Shown: positions 57,191 through 64,000 of the stretch, piece after piece
How positions within the stretch are numbered: the first letter of the stretch is position 1
Layout of the letters: each line of letters opens with the position of its first letter
NCBI GenBank assembly: GCA_963691655.1
Contig: OY829326.1
Coordinates: forward strand, 148,508,998-148,572,997
Length of the DNA stretch: 64,000 nucleotides
DNA from: Toxonevra muliebris
Taxonomy: Eukaryota > Arthropoda > Insecta > Diptera > Pallopteridae
Direction of reading: 5' to 3'
Position numbers and translations under genes: made by a program
The notes under the pieces: model-generated
Told to the model about the DNA's origin: nothing
What the model saw: the letters and a program-made list of their open reading frames with translations, nothing else
Database searches by the model: none

Positions 57191-57426
57191 GGCTTATAAA
57201 GTTATTGAATTGGCAGTAAAAAATTTTACACACACAAGACTGAAAAACAGAAAATAATAATTTAAAGTTTTAATATACCACGTTTTTAAAACGGACTAAA
57301 AAGTATATAATAATTTCTCCTACTCCCATAAAGATATATAATCTCATACAGATTCTTAACCCCATACATATTGTCCTGAAAATTTGTAGTTGCGAATTTT
57401 AGTAGGTATGAAAATTCTTGCATGAC
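57191..57426. other. AT-rich intronic DNA
   Basis: No feature recognised. Confidence 0.5.
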
Positions 57427-57538
57427 TTAAAACGAAAAACGTGGGATGCATATGGGCAGAGATAAAATTGGTAGCAACTTAAGTGAACTATCCATCTATC
57501 AGTTTCCAATTGCATGCGACCCACGTTTTTTGTTTTAT
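57427..57538. mobile_element. Short palindromic MITE, copy 2
   Basis: About 112 bp with ends ttaaaacgaaaaacgtgggat and gcgacccacgttttttgtttta. It is similar in order and sequence to the copy at 25849-25963, diverging mainly at single positions. Confidence 0.85.
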
Positions 57539-60059
57539 ATCTCTTTTTACTCTTTACGCAAACTTAACCACTTCTCGCACTTACATTTTTCTTTTAGGTT
57601 ATTTTTTTTTTAGTTTTTAATTAGGAAAAAATTTGTCCTTTAGTAGACATTATAAATTGTTCCAGGCTTTGATTGGGTTTATAACATTAAAATTGCTTTA
57701 TATCTCACTACTTAGAAGTCGCTTGGACAACTGTTTTTTGATCTGAAAGGGTTCAAAAAAACTTGACTAAAATCATATTGTACAAATTGCATTGGTTGGT
57801 AGAAATATTCCAAATAATATTATGAATAATTTCACAAAGTTCATCTTTCACATAAGTTCAAATTTACATAGCTGCTTAATGTTTTCCATTTTTTATTCAT
57901 TTTTAAACTCAGTTTCACGAAGAAAATTTCATATAGAAAATGTCTTTAACTTTATAACCTAGAAAGGGCTTCTTCTTTCAAAAATCAAAAAAAACTACCT
58001 ATGTCGCACAATGTTATCAATCCAACTTCTTACATCTTTTATTTAGAACTTACTAAGTATTTTTATATAACTTTAGCAATTTAATACAAAAACAACAAAA
58101 AAAAAAACACAAAGCTTCATATATGTATAAAATGAAGCGTGCAAAAAACGATAACATAATAAGATTTTAAAATTAATTTGCCATAACAATCTTTTTCTTT
58201 ATTTTTATTTAACCACATATTATGGAATGTGTTCTAATAATCTCCAAAAACAAGAAGCAAGGCAAAAAACAATAGAGGCCAAAAGAGAAACATGTGTTGC
58301 CATTATCTGTAAGGTTGTTATTTCATTTCACACACACACACACATACAAACACATACCGATTCACCTTATAAACAATGTATGTATTTATAGAACAAACTC
58401 AATAAATTGACCAACTATGAACAATTGAACTTGCATGGGACAGACAGACATAGGAAGACAGATGAAATGAACGGACAGACATACAGACAGACAAGCAAAA
58501 CCAATAAGCCAACCAAAAAACAACAACAACAGCTACATAAATAAGCAAACAAAAACTGAAAAAAATCGAACCTGTATATATAACAACAACAAGGATCATA
58601 GTGTCGGTCTGACAACATAACAATTCACAACGAAGGAAGCAAAAAAAAAAAAAAAAATTCAACTACACAACCAACAACTGGCAATATGTTGCATGTGGCA
58701 ACAAAGTTGCCATGAACAAAAAATAGCAAAGAAAAATTCTAGTATCAGAAAGAACAAAAAAAAAGTGCAAGGACGTAGAATAGAAATATCGTACTCTTTA
58801 GTAGTAGCAAGAGCAACAACATCAGTCTACCAACTTATGCTGTATGCTTCTGCTTCTGGGCATCACAACAAAACGAAAAAAAAGTAAAAGCACGATTTGT
58901 GACTTTTGTAGCAAGCAAGCAAGTTGCAACCAACACTGGCAGCAAACAAATTCATTTTCAATTAAAATCGCATCAGTCTGGTGCGGGTTTGACGTTGTTG
59001 TTGTCGAGTCGATACTACAGGCACAAAAAAAGATAGAGTTGTAAAGTAGCATTGAAAAAAAAAAAAAAAAAAACAAAAACAAAAACAATAACAAACACGA
59101 GAAGAAAAATTGGAAAAGAAAATTTTAGCTTTTTGAAAAAGAGCAATCAATTGATTTATCGACAAGAACAACAACAACAAAAAAAGTAACAAACTAAAAG
59201 GAGTTGTGCTGTTTCGTGGTTTGGTTTCTGGTTTATGCTTTAAAAAAGTTAACAAAACATACATATATAAACATGTACATGAGTACTACTTATTTATACT
59301 CCGTTCTTAGGATGTGTAGAGTATTGTATTTTTGATTCATTGACTGCATTCAGAAGCTGAAAGGCTAATATGTTTATAGCCACAATTTGCTATACCAAAT
59401 TGACGGTCGCTGTTTTTAATTTTTTTAGCAACAATTGATTCATGCTCTACAGTTGTTTAAACATAGAAAATCTGAGCTAAGTACTCAAGCAAATTGTAGA
59501 AAGTGGAGAACACCATCAATCAAATCACATGTTTGAATAAGTATTACAGTGACATCTAAAGCTTATGAATGTTCAGAAGCTATAGGGTAAGAGTTGGAGA
59601 GTTGGAACGCCTTGCGCCTTCTTTTGAAGCTGCTCATCAACTGTTATCAATTTTTGTGTGCGAAAATTGATTCATATAGGGGCAAAATATAAAGAATGCT
59701 TTTGCCAATCGCAAACTAGAAAATCTTATTTTTCGCGATCTCTTGTCCGAGTAAACACTGTGGGAGCCAAAACTTTTCTCACACTAAGTTTGCCACTTAT
59801 TTGTCATCATTTAATCGCTTTGAGATATAGCTTGACTACTTGTTTTGATGCCTGTGTTCATTTTGAAAGATAAGTATAATTTGTAGATTATGCAGGGAAT
59901 GAATTTTTGATTTTTGTTGAACTTTTCATTTTCCTTTACAAATGGGAGAGATGGAATCTTTTTTTTCGGGGGAGATGGAGTAGTCGCGGTCTTCGATATT
60001 AGTTACACATTATTCGATATTGGTTCTACAAATTCATAGTTCGTTTAATGCGAAGTGTT
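57539..60059. other. AT-rich probable intron
   Basis: CAA-rich, poly-A (58640-58658, 59055-59072) and CA microsatellite (58330-58345) sequence. ORFs at 58399-59264 are low-complexity Phe/Cys-rich shadows of these repeats. Confidence 0.55.
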
Positions 60060-62010
60060 TTAGATGAATGTCAAAACCTAGAAAGAGACCAAAAAATCAG
60101 ACCAAATTCATGCCAAAAATCGGATCGAAATTGAACCCAAAATATGGACTGAAAATTAGACCAGAAATCAGTTAGAAATTCCGACTAAAAATTAGATCGA
60201 AATTTAGATCAAAAATCAGGTCAAAATTCAGACCAAAAATTAGATCGAAATTCAGACCAAAAACCAGATCAAATATCAGACTAAAAATCGGATCAAAATT
60301 CGGACTAAAAATCAGATCGGAATTCAAAAAAATATAAATCGATAATTAGACCAGACATCAGTTCGAAATTCAAACCAAAATATGGATTAAAAATTCAAAC
60401 CAAAATATGGATTAAAAATTAGACCAGAAATCAGTTAGAAATTCCGACTAAAAATTAGATCGAAATTTGGACCAAAAATAAGGTCAAAATTCAGACCAAA
60501 AATTAGATCGAAATTCGGACCAAAAATCAGATCAAAATTCAGACTAAAAATCGGATCAAAATTCGGACTAAAAATCAGATCGGAATTCAAAAAAATATAA
60601 ATCAATAATTAGACCAGACATCAGTTCGAAATTCAAACCAAAATATGGATTAAAAATTAGGCCAGAAATCAGTTAGAAAGTCCGACTAAAAATTAGATCG
60701 AAATTTGGACCAAAAATCAGGTCAAAATTCAGACCAAAAATTAGATCGAAATTCGGACCAAAAACCAGATTAAAATTCAGACTAAAAATCGGATAAAAAT
60801 TTGGACTAAAAATCAGATCGGAATTAAAAAAAAGTATAAATCGGTAATTATACCAGACATCAGTTCGAAATTCAAACCAAAATATGGATTAAAAGTTCAA
60901 GCCAAAATATGGATTAAAAATTCAAACCAAAATATGGATTAAAAATTAGACCAGAAATCAGTTAGAAATTCAGACTAAAAATTAGATCGAAATTTAGACC
61001 AAAAATCAGGTCAAAATTCAGACCAAAATTAGATCGAAATCCTGACCGAAAATCGGATTGAAATCCAGACCAAAAATGAGATAGGGATTCAAACCATAAA
61101 TTAAATCGAAATTCAGACTAAAAATCAGATCGAAATTTAGACCAATATCAGATCAAAATTCAAACCAATATGGATTGAAAATTAGACCAGAAATTAGTTC
61201 GAAATTCAGACCAAAAATTACATCGAAATTTAGACCAAAAATTAGATCGAAATTCAAACCGAAAATTTGATCGAAATTTAAATAAAAAATTAGATCGAAA
61301 TTCAGACCAAAAATCGGGTCAAAACTCAGACCAAAAATCAGATCCAAATTCGGACTAAAAATCATATCGGGATTCAAAAAAATGTTAATCGAAAATTTGA
61401 CCAGGCATCAGTTCGAAATTCAAACCAAAAATTAGATTGCAATTCAAACCAAAATAGGATTAAAAATTAGACCAGAAATCAGTTCGAAATTCAGACTAAA
61501 ATTTAGACGAAATTTAGACAAAAATTAGGTCGAAATTCAGACCAAAAATTATATCGAAATTCAGACCAAAAACCAGATCAAAATACAAACCAAAATATGG
61601 ATTGAAAGTTATACCAGAAATTAGTTCGAAGTTCGGACCAAAAATTAGATCGGAATTTGGACCAAAAATTAGATCGGAATTCAAATAAAAAATTTGAATG
61701 GAATTCAGTCCAAAAATCAGATCGAAATACAGATCAAAAATCAGACCGGGATTCAAGCCAAAAATTAGATCTTAATTTAGACCAAAAATTATATCGAAAT
61801 TTAGACCAAAAATAAGATCGAAATTCAATCAAAAACTTGATCGAAAATCAGACCAAAAATCAGATCAAATTTCAGACCAAAAATCAGATCGAAATTTAGG
61901 CCAAAAACAGACCAAAACACAGATCGAATAAAGGTCAAATTCATAACAAATATTAAACAAAAATCAGTCCAAAATTTAGAACAGAATCCAGACCAAAAAT
62001 AAGAATAAAA
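60060..62010 (-). repeat. 24-bp repeat island 3 with higher-order period
   Basis: About 1.95 kb of agaccaaaaatcagatcg and aaattc words. This is islands 1 and 2 in the opposite orientation and much better preserved. The minus strand reads an eight-residue cycle (FGLNFDLI) for 60-80 codons, showing a 24-bp unit made of two 12-bp halves. A landmark (aatataaatc followed by accagacatcagttcg) recurs at 60331, 60594 and 60833. The spacings of 263 and 239 bp differ by exactly one 24-bp unit. Not coding. Confidence 0.92.
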
Positions 62011-64000
62011 ACCGGACATGATGCCCTATTGACACCAAATGCCATTGTCAGGGTCTGCATAAGAAGAACATCAATGACCTGGCCTTGACATGAATGTTGT
62101 GTAGAATGATTTTTAAGGTTGGTAGAGTCTACCACTCCCATATTTCGTCTCTGGATTTACCACTGTATACTATGCCTGTTGACGCTACAATGGTCTGTGG
62201 GAACATTCTACGTTGATAAATATTTGACATGTGAATAATTGGACGTGTCTGTTACCATTGCCATAATGGATCAAACATTTTTTATTTGTCGTTTAGTAAA
62301 TTATCAATCAATTTATGCTAAGTGTAAGTGGTTAATTATAGTTGCATTAAACTGGATCTAATTTTATTGACTTATCAATTATCCATTTATCAGTTTTTTG
62401 TTTCTCAAACAAAAGAGTGAACTTACCTATATACTCTTCACTAAGCAAACAAAATGATAAGTAAGTAAAAATTACTGCAGATTCCGTTTGCATACTCTAC
62501 AATAAATTATGTAATTAATTCAATATAAGATAGGAAACTTTGGGAAATAAGATAAGATACTCTGGGCAAGCAGGTGTAATGTTGTCAAAAGATTTGAAAA
62601 GGTGTGAGAGGTACTTCCATGCTTTAAACTAAACTAATTTATTTAATGGTTTCGGCAATCGAATTTATATTACCCAAGTAAAAATGTGTCCATCGATTGA
62701 TTACACAAGTCTCATGTGTATGGCACAAATCTGCGTTCATGCATCCTAGGCTTAAAAAACTGAAATTTCCTCGAATTTTTTCCGTAAAGCTCTGCCCTAA
62801 CTGCTGCCCTTGTATAGCAAACATGATATTACACACTTGTAAGCTTGCGGTTTTCCTGTTCCCAATTTATTCTATGCACTAAGCTATAAACATTTTGAAA
62901 GTCATTAATTCAAGTACAAATCTACTTTAATGTTCTTTCAAATAAATACTTCTTTTTTATTTAAAGAATCTAATTTTTAAATATCAAAAGTATTTTATTC
63001 ATATACATCTATACATCCATATATATATTTCAATTTATATTACACACATACACACAAACATACACATAACAAGAAAATAAAAGAAAAGAAGAAGTCAATG
63101 TGTCAAAACCACAAGCAACATTTTCACACAAGGATGCCACTTAATTTTCTGATTAAAATCAATCAACGCAGCTGAGTGAGAGAATCTTAACAAATCAACA
63201 GTAAAATAATAATAAAAAAAAAATAGAATAAGAAAACACATTACAAAGTATAGGGAATCTACAACGAGGCACTGAGGAGGAGCAGGGTGAACAACATATC
63301 ACACGCAATTACATGGAAAGATGTAAAAAAAACAGAAAAAGCAAATGAAACGAAAGAAAGGAAAGATGCCATGACAGCACGAGTTCGAGGATGTAGAAGA
63401 GTAGAAGTGAAAGGAGCCCAGCACCGCACCAGAGAAGATATTAAATGAAAATTAATTTTTGTGGCAATACTGTAGAGTGGAAAGTAGAGGTATCAGAGAG
63501 AGAGAGAGAGGGAGAGAATTGTTGAATTGAGAAGAAAAATAAATATAAATAAGCAGAGCACACATACACCTGGCTGTTGAAGGTGTATGTGGAGAGTGAG
63601 TGTAGGTGTGCATGTGTGTGTGTGCTTCTTTGCTATCTATACGTTGGTATCTTATGCGTTTTGTGTTTTTGTTGGCTTGTTTGTTTGCACAATAATAAGA
63701 TAAATGTGTATGAAGTTAAGATAAGAAATCGACTTTTCACTTTACGCTTTTTGACTTTTGTGTTGTTGTTCCATGAACAACTGAGCTTTATGTTTGTTTT
63801 TCCAATTTACCTTTAAATGTGTGATGTGTTTGTATGCAAGTATGTGTATGCGTGTTACTATATATATATATGCATGTGTAAGTTAAATGAATAAAATCGA
63901 AGTCAAGACAAGAAGAAGGATATTGAATATTCTTTTTGTTTGCATGGCTTTGTTTTGTATTCAACTTTATCTACAGGTGGTATAAATTCCATTTAAAAGG
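62011..64000. other. Probable intron to the window edge
   Basis: AT-rich with TATG/CATA microsatellites (about 63000-63065, 63600-63625, 63835-63880) and a GA repeat (63493-63517). No exon of the Ig gene or any other gene was recognised. Confidence 0.55.

Noticed and set aside
61153..61756. Open minus-strand frames with FGLNFDLI repeats as a repeat protein
   Set aside because: The periodicity is that of a 24-bp DNA repeat that is also present, decayed, in two other islands; no start context, no flanking gene.

Overview
The window looks like non-model insect DNA, most likely a fly (Diptera, higher flies favoured). It is AT-rich and crowded with Tc1/mariner, hAT, piggyBac, Ty3/gypsy, LINE and tRNA-SINE remnants. 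The only host gene I can support is a cell-surface immunoglobulin gene of the Dpr-interacting-protein (DIP) type. No bacterial features are present. Almost every long ORF outside the transposons is low-complexity sequence.

Host gene: four minus-strand exons (52394-52275, 51585-51415, 51053-50998, 48589-48344) join with GT-AG splice sites and matching phases. They encode the third Ig domain, a charged linker and a C-terminus ending in a hydrophobic segment that suggests GPI anchoring. The exons for the signal peptide and Ig1-Ig2 are not found between 52.4 and 64 kb, so that stretch is probably intron and the gene continues past the right edge. Everything left of 48.3 kb is 3' UTR, flank or intergenic DNA.

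Layout: 1-4.6 kb holds a 1.2-kb polypyrimidine tract and a foldback repeat; 4.6-6.0 kb a dead Tc1-like element; 7-7.4 kb SINE pieces; 7.5-8.0 kb a TTAA-flanked MITE candidate; 12.1-15.5 kb a zone with a recurring AATTCGGATC motif, interrupted by a rearranged mariner, a C-rich block and another TTAA MITE; 15.6-17.4 kb a hAT relic split by a non-autonomous hAT element; 17.5-18.1 kb a LINE RNase H fragment; 18.3-23.06 kb a complete, very young Ty3/gypsy element with identical 155-bp LTRs; 23.4-24.1 kb a further TTAA element; 26.2-27.5 kb a Tc1/mariner-superfamily element; 28.6-31.0 kb SINEs in and near a TTAA MITE; 31.2-32.7 kb a degenerate 12/24-bp repeat; 34.3-35.5 kb a LINE relic; 35.9-37.4 kb a Tc3-like relic whose transposase appears to keep an intron; 38.5-39.5 kb an unexplained array of RNA-like hairpins; 40.4-41.3 kb a piggyBac transposase relic; 41.8-43.4 kb tandem repeats split by a TTAA element with hairpins; 44.5-48.3 kb AT-rich flank with an internally deleted mariner; 48.3-52.4 kb the exons; 52.4-64 kb repeat-filled probable intron, including a SINE, a foldback element, a 5'-truncated LINE and a 1.9-kb island of the 24-bp repeat with a higher-order period.

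How the parts relate: the LINE 3' end at 57.1 kb and the tRNA-derived SINE at 53.0 kb share the same 3' tail, which points to SINE mobilisation by that LINE. The piggyBac relic makes a piggyBac-type source plausible for the TTAA-flanked elements. I see no new multi-gene system. The most unexplained signal is the hairpin array at 38.5-39.5 kb.
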